Assembly (NCBI GenBank): GCA_002336465.1
Contig: DDEP01000162.1
Span: 1-11,868, forward strand
DNA length: 11,868 nucleotides
Reading direction: 5' to 3'
Source of the DNA: Pedobacter sp. UBA1951
Lineage (GTDB): Bacteria > Bacteroidota > Bacteroidia > Sphingobacteriales > Sphingobacteriaceae
Below, in pieces: positions 5,023 to 11,868 of the stretch. The translations under genes and the position numbers were made by a program. The notes under the pieces were generated by a model, which made no database searches, was not told the origin of the DNA, and worked only from the letters and a program-made list of their open reading frames with translations. How positions within the stretch are numbered: the stretch's first letter is position 1; the number at the start of each line of letters is the position of its first letter.

Positions 5023-7617
5023 TTATTTCTCGTTAAGAAATACGAATTTGTTATCGAATGTATCTAGTTTGATTTTACTGTCTTTATCTACTTTACCTGC
5101 TAAGATCTCTTTAGATAATTCGTTTAAAATACGTTTTTGTATAACACGTTTTAAAGGACGGGCACCAAATTGAGGATCATAACCTAATTGAGCAAGCCAT
5201 TCTAAAGCTTCATTGCTTGCAGTAATATTTATTCCCATTTCTGCCAAGGTATGCTGTATTTGTTTAAATTGTAAATCAACAATGTTTCTTATTTCACTTC
5301 TGTTAAGCGGAGTGAACATAATCAATTCATCTATCCTGTTTAAAAATTCTGGACGTATGGTCTGTTTTAACAGTTCAAACAATTCGTTTTTAGTTTTGGC
5401 CACCACCTCGTCGTGGTTATTGTCATTTAATTCTTTGAAATTATCTTGAATTAAATGAGCACCTATATTAGAGGTCATTATAATAATGGTATTTTTAAAG
5501 TTAACCACACGACCTTTGTTATCTGTTAACCTGCCATCGTCTAAAACCTGTAATAAAATATTAAATACATCAGGGTGTGCTTTTTCTATCTCATCTAACA
5601 GAACAACCGAATAGGGTTTACGTCGCACGGCCTCTGTAAGTTGTCCGCCTTCATCGTAGCCCACATATCCCGGAGGAGCACCTATTAAGCGTGAAACCGC
5701 ATGCCTTTCTTGGTATTCGCTCATATCTATACGGGTAAGAGCATTCTCATCATTAAATAAGAACTCTGCAAGTGCTTTTGCCAATTCTGTTTTACCAACG
5801 CCTGTAGTACCTAAAAATATGAAAGATCCTATTGGTTTGCGTTTATCTTGCAAGCCTGCACGTGATCTACGTATGGCATCAGATATGGCTTCAATTGCTT
5901 CATCTTGTCCAGCTACGCGTTTATGTAGCTCTTCTTCTAAGTGCAATAGCTTTTCTCTTTCGCTAGCAACCAATTTTGTAACCGGAATACCTGTCCAACG
6001 AGCTACAACTCCTGCAATATCATCGGCTGTAACTTCTTCTTTGAGCATTCTGCTGTCGCTTTGACGAGATGCTAAATCGGCTTTTAATGCTTCTACTTTA
6101 TCCTGTGCTTCTTTAATCTTACCATATCGCAATTCGGCTACTTTACCGTAATCACCAGCACGTTCAGCCTGTTCGGCCTCTAATTTATAGCTTTCAATTT
6201 GTTCAATCTGATGGTTTATAGAATCAACCAGGTCTTTTTCGCCTTGCCATTTGGCCTTGAACTCATCGCGTTCGGCAGCTAGGTTGGCAATTTCTTCAGT
6301 TAGTTCTTTAACCTTTTTATCATCTTTTTCGCGTTTAATGGCCTCGCGTTCTATTTCTAAACGCATGATTTCGCGTTCTAAGGCATCTACGTTTTCGGGT
6401 ACGCTATCCATTTCCATGCGCAATTTAGAAGCTGCTTCGTCCATTAAGTCAATGGCTTTATCGGGTAAGAAACGATCAGAAATGTAACGTTGGCTCATTT
6501 CTACGGCCGCTATAATGGCTTCGTCTTTGATACGTACTTTATGGTGGGTTTCATAGCGTTCTTTTAATCCACGTAAGATAGAAATCGCATCTTGGGTATC
6601 AGGTTCTTCAACCATTACTTTTTGAAAACGACGCTCTAACGCTTTGTCTTTTTCCAAATATTTTTGGTATTCATCTAATGTAGTGGCTCCAATAGCCCTT
6701 AATTCTCCTCTGGCTAAGGCCGGCTTAAGAATGTTTGCCGCATCCATGGCACCTTCGCCTCCACCTGCACCCACAAGCGTATGGATCTCATCAATAAATA
6801 AAATGATTTCACCATCACTTTGGGTAACTTCTTTTACCACTGCTTTTAAACGTTCTTCAAATTCGCCTTTGTATTTGGCACCCGCAATAAGCGCACCCAT
6901 ATCTAATGAATAAACTACCTTAGATTTCAGGTTTTCGGGTACATCGCCTTTTATAATCCTAAAAGCAATTCCTTCAGCTATGGCGGTTTTACCCACGCCG
7001 GGTTCGCCAATTAGGATAGGATTGTTTTTGGTACGACGTGATAAAATCTGTATCACACGTCTAATTTCCTCATCGCGACCTATAACCGGATCTAATTTTC
7101 CGCTTTCTGCATATTCATTTAAATTACGGGCGTATTTACTTAGTGCCTGATAGGTAGCTTCTGCATTTTGGTCGGTTACATGCCTGTCGCCACGTAACTC
7201 TGTAATAGCCTTCTTAAGATCTTTTTCATTTACACCTTGCTCTTTTAAAAGTTTTGAGGTTTGATCATTTATAGCTAAAATACCTAAGAGTATATGTTCA
7301 ACAGAAACAAATTCGTCTTTAAATTCTTTTAAAAAAGACTGTGCTTTTTGCAAGGCACTATTTGCTCCTGATGAAAGATAGATGTTACTGCCACTTACCT
7401 TTGGAAATCTGGCAATCTCTTCGTCAAGTTTCTGGTTTAAGGTATTGAGATTAACATTTAGTTTCTTTAAAACATAAGAAATCACATTCTCATCAACAGT
7501 AAGCAAGCCTTTTAAAAGGTGTGCCGGCTCAATGGCCTGTTGTTGATTGCCCTGTGCAATTTCTGAGGCTTTCTGAACAGCCTCCTGGGCTTTGATTGTA
7601 AAGTTGTTGAAGTTCAT
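5023..7617 (-). CDS. clpB: ATP-dependent disaggregase ClpB (Hsp100)
   Basis: The 864-residue protein is a full-length ClpB. It forms a hexamer in the cytosol that threads aggregated proteins through its pore, working with the DnaK system. The Clp N-domain covers about 1-145. The first AAA+ domain has Walker A GEPGVGKT (204-211), pore loop KYKGEF (248-253) and Walker B ILFIDE (272-277). The coiled-coil middle domain that marks ClpB against ClpA/ClpC runs about 400-525. The second AAA+ domain has Walker A GTTGVGKT (603-610), pore loop GYVGYDEGG (650-658), Walker B VVLLDE (671-676), an arginine-finger region RPEFLNRID (755-763) and sensor 2 GARPLKR (818-824). No IGL/F loop for ClpP binding is seen. 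It is monocistronic, with its own terminator. The divergent upstream region carries phased repeats, but no CIRCE element was seen. Confidence 0.98.
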   Translation of the reverse strand: MNFNNFTIKAQEAVQKASEIAQGNQQQAIEPAHLLKGLLTVDENVISYVLKKLNVNLNTLNQKLDEEIARFPKVSGSNIYLSSGANSALQKAQSFLKEFKDEFVSVEHILLGILAINDQTSKLLKEQGVNEKDLKKAITELRGDRHVTDQNAEATYQALSKYARNLNEYAESGKLDPVIGRDEEIRRVIQILSRRTKNNPILIGEPGVGKTAIAEGIAFRIIKGDVPENLKSKVVYSLDMGALIAGAKYKGEFEERLKAVVKEVTQSDGEIILFIDEIHTLVGAGGGEGAMDAANILKPALARGELRAIGATTLDEYQKYLEKDKALERRFQKVMVEEPDTQDAISILRGLKERYETHHKVRIKDEAIIAAVEMSQRYISDRFLPDKAIDLMDEAASKLRMEMDSVPENVDALEREIMRLEIEREAIKREKDDKKVKELTEEIANLAAERDEFKAKWQGEKDLVDSINHQIEQIESYKLEAEQAERAGDYGKVAELRYGKIKEAQDKVEALKADLASRQSDSRMLKEEVTADDIAGVVARWTGIPVTKLVASEREKLLHLEEELHKRVAGQDEAIEAISDAIRRSRAGLQDKRKPIGSFIFLGTTGVGKTELAKALAEFLFNDENALTRIDMSEYQERHAVSRLIGAPPGYVGYDEGGQLTEAVRRKPYSVVLLDEIEKAHPDVFNILLQVLDDGRLTDNKGRVVNFKNTIIIMTSNIGAHLIQDNFKELNDNNHDEVVAKTKNELFELLKQTIRPEFLNRIDELIMFTPLNRSEIRNIVDLQFKQIQHTLAEMGINITASNEALEWLAQLGYDPQFGARPLKRVIQKRILNELSKEILAGKVDKDSKIKLDTFDNKFVFLNEK

Positions 7618-7706
7618 ATTAACTTTTTAATCAAAACAAATGCCACGCGTAATTGATTTTATGAATCGGAAATTTTGTCTTGTTGTTTTAGATTTTTATG
7701 AATAAA

Positions 7707-7750
7707 TGTCTGATTTTTAGTGTTTTATACTGAAAAATTGTCTGATTTTT
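7707..7750. repeat. 12-bp direct repeat TGTCTGATTTTT spaced by 32 bp
   Basis: TGTCTGATTTTT occurs exactly at 7707-7718 and 7739-7750, 32 bp apart or about three helical turns. A partial copy of its start (TGTCT) lies at 7676-7680, a further 31 bp upstream. The repeats lie in the 235-bp region between the divergent clpB and MFS genes and are candidate binding sites for a regulator of either gene. Confidence 0.6.
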
Positions 7751-7825
7751 TTAAACTTTTAAAGAATATCTGGCTTATAGAAATATAAATAGATAAATGA
7801 GCATTTACAAGAGATTTGATAAATC

Positions 7826-7833
7826 TATATTTG
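7826..7833 (+). promoter_or_regulatory. Candidate -7 element (TATATTTG) for the MFS gene
   Basis: TATATTTG matches TAnnTTTG and lies 19 bp before the ATG at 7853. Transcription would start near 7840, giving a leader of about 13 nt. No TTG was found at the -33 distance. Confidence 0.5.
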
Positions 7834-7852
7834 CAGAAGAATACCTCAAGCC

Positions 7853-9073
7853 ATGAAATCATTCATTAAACTTTATTTAGAAGCTTATAAAGGACTTTCG
7901 GCCTCTGCATGGATGTTGGCTTTGGTAATGCTTGTAAACAGGAGCGGAGCTATGGTAGTTCCTTTTTTAGGAGTTTATATGGTTAACCAGTTGCATTTTG
8001 ACCTAGAGACCACAGGCATTGTATTGAGTTGTTTTGGTATTGGCTCTGTTCTGGGATCGTCTATAGGGGGTTGGTTAACCGATAAATTAGGGCACTTTAA
8101 GGTGCAATTTTTTAGTCTTTTGCTTACGGTACCTATGTTCTTGATACTGCCGCAGTTAAAAACAGAAGTTTCTCTTGCAATGGGCATATTTATCATGAGC
8201 ATGATATCCGACGCACTAAGACCCGCCAATTCAGTTTCGATAGCGTATTATTCAAAACCAGAAAATGTAATACGTAGCTTTACTTTAAACAGGATGGCGT
8301 TAAATCTGGGGTTTTCTATAGGTCCAGCTTTAGGTGGTTTCTTGGCTGCTATATCTTATAACTGGTTATTTTATGGTAATGCTGTTGCTGCTTTATTATC
8401 GGCTGCTGTTTTCTTCCTTTATTTTAAAAATAAGAAAGGCACAGCGCATAAAGAAGTTAAAGAAGAAACGAATACTCTGCATGACCGATCACCCTATAGA
8501 GATGTTCCATTTTTGGTATTTTCTTTCCTGAGCATTATTTATGCTATCTGTTTTTTTCAGTTGTTAAATACGGTTCCACTGTATTACAGAACAGTATATG
8601 CTTTAACCGAAACTCAAATAGGTATCATATTGGCTTATAGCGGCGTGGTGGTTTTTAGTTTAGAAATGCTGATCGTACATTGGGCCGAACGTAAGATGGC
8701 GGCCATAAAAGCGATTGTATATGGTGTAATCTTCTGTGCTATGGCATTCTTATCCTTACTGTTAACAAAAGGCTTATGGCTGTTGTACCTGTCTATGTTC
8801 ATGCTTTGTATATCTGAGATATTGGCCATGCCTTTTATGGCAACAGTAACTTTACAGCGTTCAAATAAAACCTACAGAGGTGCTTATATGGGGTTAAATT
8901 CTCTATCACTTTCGGCAGGATTGATTTTTGCACCTTTTTTAGGTACTAAGGTTGCCGCTAAACTGGGCTTTGATGCTTTATGGATGGGTACGGGAATAGT
9001 AATGTTGCTTACTGCACTTGGTTTTGTCTGGTTGATGAAACGTATGAGAATCGATAAAACCAAGACCACATAA
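7853..9073 (+). CDS. MFS transporter, drug:proton antiporter-like
   Basis: The 406-residue protein has about 12 membrane segments in two halves, joined by a hydrophilic central loop (about 192-217). MFS motif A is clear after the second segment as GGWLTDKLGHFKV (72-84). The fifth segment has GFSIGPALGGF (153-163), close to motif C, the proline- and glycine-rich signature of proton-driven antiporters. It lacks any fused domain. The general type resembles MdtH/YdeE-like exporters, but the substrate cannot be read from sequence. The gene is monocistronic, divergent from clpB, and converges on the SRPBCC gene. Its TAA sits against a terminator oriented for the other strand. Confidence 0.9.
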   Translation: MKSFIKLYLEAYKGLSASAWMLALVMLVNRSGAMVVPFLGVYMVNQLHFDLETTGIVLSCFGIGSVLGSSIGGWLTDKLGHFKVQFFSLLLTVPMFLILPQLKTEVSLAMGIFIMSMISDALRPANSVSIAYYSKPENVIRSFTLNRMALNLGFSIGPALGGFLAAISYNWLFYGNAVAALLSAAVFFLYFKNKKGTAHKEVKEETNTLHDRSPYRDVPFLVFSFLSIIYAICFFQLLNTVPLYYRTVYALTETQIGIILAYSGVVVFSLEMLIVHWAERKMAAIKAIVYGVIFCAMAFLSLLLTKGLWLLYLSMFMLCISEILAMPFMATVTLQRSNKTYRGAYMGLNSLSLSAGLIFAPFLGTKVAAKLGFDALWMGTGIVMLLTALGFVWLMKRMRIDKTKTT

Positions 9074-9100
9074 AAAAGGCATCTTTTTTATAGATGCCTT
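9072..9100 (-). terminator. Intrinsic terminator of the pyrE-SRPBCC operon
   Basis: The 9-bp stem AAGGCATCT / AGATGCCTT (9076-9084 with 9092-9100) has a 7-base loop. A6 on its left flank becomes a U-tract on the minus strand. It is about 20 bp past the SRPBCC stop and touches the MFS stop codon (9071-9073). On the plus strand no T-run follows, so it would be a poor terminator for the MFS gene. Confidence 0.85.
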
Positions 9101-9119
9101 GAATTTCTTATAAGGAAAA

Positions 9120-9518
9120 TTAGCCTAAAACCTCTTTTAAACGTTGGGTTTGGTAATCGGTAAGCTTTTGTAAAGGACCCGAAGCCAACATTTTCATCAT
9201 CATGTTCAAATCTGCAGATATGGTTAAAGTAGCTTTGGTAGTACCATTGCCTAAATCAGCTACAGCCCATTGCAGAGAAACATCAAAAGGTGGTTTTTCT
9301 GTAGGGGTAGCAATTAATTTCTGATTTTCAACACGCTCGGTAATCTTAATAGCTAGCTTAGCCATATTTTGTATGGTAAAACGAGCCTCATCTTTTGTTG
9401 ATGACCAGTTGTAGATATTTTCTGGCATTAATTGCTGATGATTATTTAAATCATCCAAAAAAGTATAAACCTTTTCAATGGGTAAGTTTATAATGGTAGT
9501 GCTTTCTATATTTGTCAT
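9120..9518 (-). CDS. SRPBCC (START/Bet v1-like) family protein
   Basis: The 132-residue protein matches the SRPBCC superfamily in size and pattern. It opens with a strand and helix, STTIINLPIEKVYTFLDDL (6-24), the typical 'I-x-A-P-x-x-x-V-(Y/F)-x-(F/L)-L-x-D' opening of polyketide cyclase/START-like proteins. Strands follow with W39, a central VSLQWAV and TKATLTISADL, and a long C-terminal helix (LQKLTDYQTQRLKEVL). These folds form a hydrophobic cavity for a lipid-like ligand; the ligand here is unknown. It lies 24 bp behind pyrE and ends at a terminator, so the two are one transcript. In my recollection, pyrE followed by an SRPBCC gene is a recurring order in Bacteroidota, suggesting a shared promoter more than a shared pathway. 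Confidence 0.82.
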   Translation of the reverse strand: MTNIESTTIINLPIEKVYTFLDDLNNHQQLMPENIYNWSSTKDEARFTIQNMAKLAIKITERVENQKLIATPTEKPPFDVSLQWAVADLGNGTTKATLTISADLNMMMKMLASGPLQKLTDYQTQRLKEVLG

Positions 9519-9542
9519 GATGCAATAAAATTAATCGGTAGA

Positions 9543-10184
9543 TTATTTTCCCCATTCAGAAGGATTTTCACGCCATGTGCCAAGCAATTCTAAATCATTT
9601 TTTGCAATAAGCCCTTCTTCTACGGCATAATTGATTAATGCTGGGTAGTTAGAAAGGGTAGAAAAACGACATTTTGCTGCTGCAAAATTTTCATCGGCTT
9701 GTTTAAATCCATATGTAAAAATGGCCACTAGTCCGGCAACAGATAAGCCAGCATCTCTTAAGGCATTTACAGCTTGTAAGCTGCTTTTTCCGGTCGAAAT
9801 TAAATCTTCTACAACAACAACGCGTTGTCCTTCAATAATTTCTCCTTCAATTAAACTGCCAGTGCCATGTTCTTTTGCTTTTGAGCGAACGTAAATAAAA
9901 GGTAGGCCTAATTCTTGAGCTACTAACACACCTTGCGGTATGCCTGCGGTTGCTACACCAGCAATTACATCAACTGCACCATATTCTTCCTGAATAAGTT
10001 GCGCAAGTTTCTGACGTATGTATGTTCTTACGGCTGGATGAGATAAGGTAATACGGTTATCGCAATAAATTGGGGATTTCCAACCCGAAGCCCATGTAAA
10101 AGGATTAGCAGGTTGCAATTTAATTGCTTTTATTTGTAATAAAAATTCAGCTACTTTTAATTCAATATCACTTTTATTATACAT
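9543..10184 (-). CDS. pyrE: Orotate phosphoribosyltransferase
   Basis: PyrE joins orotate to PRPP to make orotidine 5'-monophosphate in de novo pyrimidine synthesis, as a cytosolic dimer. The 213-residue length is normal for the family. The PRPP-binding signature VVVVEDLISTGKS is at 122-134, and the flexible catalytic loop RSKAKEHGTG (100-109) contains the key Lys-Glu-His. The substrate region includes SGWKSPIYCDNR (33-44). ATG 10184 is chosen because a consensus Bacteroidota promoter ends 4 bp before it. The start codon shares CATG with the divergent NUDIX gene. The gene heads a two-gene operon with the SRPBCC gene. Regulation by a uracil attenuator is unlikely, since there is almost no leader. 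Confidence 0.97.
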   Translation of the reverse strand: MYNKSDIELKVAEFLLQIKAIKLQPANPFTWASGWKSPIYCDNRITLSHPAVRTYIRQKLAQLIQEEYGAVDVIAGVATAGIPQGVLVAQELGLPFIYVRSKAKEHGTGSLIEGEIIEGQRVVVVEDLISTGKSSLQAVNALRDAGLSVAGLVAIFTYGFKQADENFAAAKCRFSTLSNYPALINYAVEEGLIAKNDLELLGTWRENPSEWGK

Positions 10185-10794
10185 GTCGCAAAAATACAGA
10201 ATTTATATTAATGACAATACTTTGTTAATAAGTAACCAAGCCCCAGAAGGAGTAGAAAAAAATCAACAATTTGAGAATGAATTATTTGATTTTTTTAAAT
10301 TTTACGAAAGCTTGAAAGGAAAAGGGGCTCAGCATTATTTTTTGCTTGCCAATGAACCCAAAAAAGCATTTAAAAGCATCAGAAAAAAACTGACTTTAAT
10401 TAAGGCAGCAGGTGGTTTGGTAAACAATGCCAAAGGCGAATATCTGTTTATTTACAGAAATAACAAATGGGATTTGCCCAAAGGAAAAGTTGAGAAAGGA
10501 GAGAAGATGAAGAAAGCAGCCGTAAGAGAAGTTGAAGAGGAATGCGGAGTTAAGGTAGATGAACTTAAAGCTAAAATCTGCAAAACTTTTCATGTATATG
10601 AAATGGGTGGAAAGCTTGTTCTAAAACATACCAATTGGTATAGAATGACCGTGAAAAATAGTCCTGTTCTTATCCCACAGATTGAAGAAGGTATAACCGA
10701 GGCCAGTTGGGTACCGCAGACCAAACTCCAAGATAAAATGAAAAACACCTATCCTTTGATCACAGATGTTTTAAGGGAAAATAATATGTTGTAA
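10183..10794 (+). CDS. NUDIX hydrolase
   Basis: The 203-residue protein has a perfect Nudix box GX5EX7REUXEEXGU at 101-123: G101, E107, R115-E116, E119-E120, G122. This is the metal-binding helix that cleaves nucleoside diphosphates linked to another group. The segment just before it, NKWDLPKGKVEKGE, is like that of diadenosine polyphosphate or ADP-sugar type enzymes, but the substrate is not settled. Residues 1-72 form an extra N-terminal alpha/beta part (YRIYINDNTLLIS at 5-17) outside the core Nudix fold. ATG 10183 gives this region intact. Its start shares two bases with the pyrE start. No good -7 element for it was found; it must be driven from inside pyrE. It converges on the membrane protein gene, with a hairpin in between. 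Confidence 0.92.
   Translation: MSQKYRIYINDNTLLISNQAPEGVEKNQQFENELFDFFKFYESLKGKGAQHYFLLANEPKKAFKSIRKKLTLIKAAGGLVNNAKGEYLFIYRNNKWDLPKGKVEKGEKMKKAAVREVEEECGVKVDELKAKICKTFHVYEMGGKLVLKHTNWYRMTVKNSPVLIPQIEEGITEASWVPQTKLQDKMKNTYPLITDVLRENNML
10189..10217 (-). promoter_or_regulatory. Consensus Bacteroidota promoter for pyrE, inside the NUDIX gene
   Basis: On the minus strand, TTG (10217-10215), an 18-bp spacer and TATTTTTG (10196-10189) match the Bacteroidota form TTG-N17-23-TAnnTTTG. The -7 element ends 4 bp before the pyrE ATG, so the start of transcription should fall at or close to the start codon. The whole promoter lies in codons 3-12 of the NUDIX gene. Confidence 0.65.
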
Positions 10795-10822
10795 AGCCTA
10801 GATTCTACTCCATATCTAGGCT
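10795..10822. terminator. Hairpin between converging genes
   Basis: A 9-bp perfect stem AGCCTAGAT / ATCTAGGCT (10795-10803 with 10814-10822) encloses a 10-base loop. It begins right after the NUDIX stop codon and its loop region holds the stop of the minus-strand membrane protein gene (10805-10807). No U-tract follows in either direction, so it may act as a weak or factor-assisted terminator or only as a 3'-end stabiliser. Confidence 0.45.
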
Positions 10823-11413
10823 ATCAAGTATCTTTTTGATCTGGTTAAGGTATTTTCCATAATAAAACCTTGACCAAAGGTCTGCAATGAAACCCAATAA
10901 AAGAATAGAGATAAAACAATTCAGTACCAAATAGAGCATTGAAAGTTCTGAAATAAGTTTTGCCAAAGCCATGTTCTTGCTTACCAGTAAATAGATACAA
11001 GCAAAAGCTAGGGCTATAAAACCGATAATATAGGTTAGCGCCTTGTACAGTTCTATATTCATCCTCATTTCGTAATAGAACCATAGCAAGTTTTTTCTAC
11101 TGTCTAAGCTTAGATCATAAGAATGCTTATAGAAAGTATAAAACTTGAAAAAATAGTAAGCCGTAAACCCACAGGTAATTGCATAAAAGATATAGAATAC
11201 CATTTTAAGCTCAGTAGAAAAGTTAAACATTTTAGGTAAAAAAGCCATTACCACTAGGCTTAACAGCTGTACATAAAACTCATGTTTCATCTGTTTTCTG
11301 ATTTTATCTACTGGAGTATGCGCTTCTTTGATTTTGAGCATATTCTCTGATATTTGAGCTGAAGACCCGTCGTCTTCATTGTTCCATTGTTTTTTTAGTT
11401 CATCAAAATTCAT
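10805..11413 (-). CDS. 4-TM membrane protein coupled to an ECF sigma factor (possible anti-sigma factor)
   Basis: The 202-residue protein has a polar N-terminal part (1-45) that opens with MNFDELKKQW, then four membrane segments (about 46-62, 71-90, 122-144 and 158-177), and a short charged tail. Its ATG lies inside the end of the sigma gene, with an 11-bp overlap (11403-11413) that implies translational coupling. A cytosolic N-terminus and a membrane body are compatible with an anti-sigma factor or a sigma-linked sensor, but I see no zinc-binding (ZAS) HxxxCxxC motif and no FecR-like periplasmic domain. The N-terminal DELKKQW pattern recurs, as I recall, in uncharacterised Bacteroidota proteins encoded directly after ECF sigma genes. 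The function is inferred from position only. Confidence 0.75.
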   Translation of the reverse strand: MNFDELKKQWNNEDDGSSAQISENMLKIKEAHTPVDKIRKQMKHEFYVQLLSLVVMAFLPKMFNFSTELKMVFYIFYAITCGFTAYYFFKFYTFYKHSYDLSLDSRKNLLWFYYEMRMNIELYKALTYIIGFIALAFACIYLLVSKNMALAKLISELSMLYLVLNCFISILLLGFIADLWSRFYYGKYLNQIKKILDSLDME

Positions 11414-11868
11414 AACCGTTATTTTTTATGATTTGCTGTAATTTTTCTTTGGTTCTATTTAATTTTACTCGTGCATTTATCTCGCTTATTCCTAAATTTT
11501 CTGCTATTTCTCTGTGCGACAAATCTTCTAGGTATAAGAAGATCAAGGCTTTTTCTATTTGGTTGAGTTCTTGTACGGCTTTATAGAGATACGCCAGTTT
11601 TTCTTCTTTTTCATGACTATCATTAACATCTGCAATATCAAACTCATAATCTAAACCTATCTTATCAGGCTTTTTATGTTCTTTTTTGAAGAAAACTATG
11701 GCTGTATTTAAAGCAACTCTGTACATCCAAGTTGAGAATTTGCTATTGCCTTTAAATGTTGGATAAGCTTTCCACAATTGCCCTACAATTTCTTGAAATA
11801 GGTCTTCTTGATCTTCAACACGGTTCATGTACATTTTTGTTACTTTATGTATAATCCCTTTGTTTTGA
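11403..11868 (-). CDS. ECF-type RNA polymerase sigma factor (5' end beyond the window)
   Basis: The frame is open to the window edge. A methionine at 11834 could be called as the start, but the upstream residues (NKGIIHKVTK just before MYMNRVEDQEDLFQEIV) read as sigma region 2.1, so the real start is outside the window. Region 2 continues with DLFQEIVGQLWKAYPTF and SKFSTWMYRVALNTA (regions 2.2-2.4, core binding and -10 recognition). A charged linker follows, and then region 4 with the helix-turn-helix LSHREIAENLGISEINARVKLNRTKEKL, which reads the -35-type element. It overlaps the membrane protein gene by 11 bp. The regulon is not visible. Confidence 0.93.
   Translation of the reverse strand, partial: QNKGIIHKVTKMYMNRVEDQEDLFQEIVGQLWKAYPTFKGNSKFSTWMYRVALNTAIVFFKKEHKKPDKIGLDYEFDIADVNDSHEKEEKLAYLYKAVQELNQIEKALIFLYLEDLSHREIAENLGISEINARVKLNRTKEKLQQIIKNNGYEF

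Noticed and set aside
4838..5173. Plus-strand open frame of 111 codons
   Set aside because: It crosses the clpB terminator and runs antisense into clpB, and its translation looks like no protein family.
5213..6913. Several plus-strand frames antisense to clpB
   Set aside because: They are serine-rich shadow translations of clpB codons with no ribosome site or family pattern.
10845..11084. Minus-strand open frame of 79 codons
   Set aside because: It is a shifted frame inside the 4-TM membrane protein gene.
11403..11834. Sigma factor starting at ATG 11834
   Set aside because: The frame stays open upstream and encodes sigma region 2.1 residues, so this methionine is internal.

Overview
The window looks like chromosomal DNA of a Bacteroidota bacterium, probably Sphingobacteriaceae (Pedobacter-like). 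The reasons are the low G+C, the weak A-rich ribosome sites, several -7 elements of the Bacteroidota form TAnnTTTG, SPII lipoproteins and a small beta-barrel of the type common in this phylum, and a ClpB, PyrE and ECF sigma factor whose wording is typical of the group. The genus is an inference. No mobile element, CRISPR array, tRNA or rRNA was seen.

Layout. Positions 1-63 hold the tail of an unidentified gene, followed 9 bp later by a HEAT-like helical protein (73-630). That gene converges with, and overlaps by 8 bp, a DoxX-family membrane protein (623-994, minus). A nitroreductase (1115-1693) and a two-domain protein that looks like a divergent Gre factor (1729-2181) follow on the plus strand. 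They converge, again with an 8-bp overlap, on a minus-strand pair of paralogous NodB-type polysaccharide deacetylase lipoproteins (2174-3031 and 3048-3950). Next on the minus strand are an outer-membrane beta-barrel protein (4085-4687) and clpB (5023-7617), each with a clear intrinsic terminator. A repeat-containing intergenic region lies between clpB and a divergent MFS transporter (7853-9073). A minus-strand operon pyrE-SRPBCC (10184 to 9120) follows, with its own terminator. pyrE starts head-to-head with a NUDIX hydrolase gene (10183-10794), the two start codons sharing two bases. The window ends with a minus-strand ECF sigma factor, cut by the window edge, and a 4-TM membrane protein translationally coupled to it (10805-11413).

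How the parts fit. Most genes are housekeeping: protein disaggregation (clpB), pyrimidine synthesis and salvage (pyrE), and envelope functions (deacetylases, beta-barrel, DoxX, MFS). The sigma factor and membrane protein form a regulatory unit whose target is not visible here. I see no obvious new multi-gene system. The points most worth a second look are the Gre-like protein with an acidic coiled-coil tip, the consensus promoter that puts pyrE transcription start at or near its own ATG inside the NUDIX gene (with a matching arrangement at the nitroreductase), the tandem deacetylases with a TFDDTD motif instead of TFDDG, and the phased repeats upstream of clpB.
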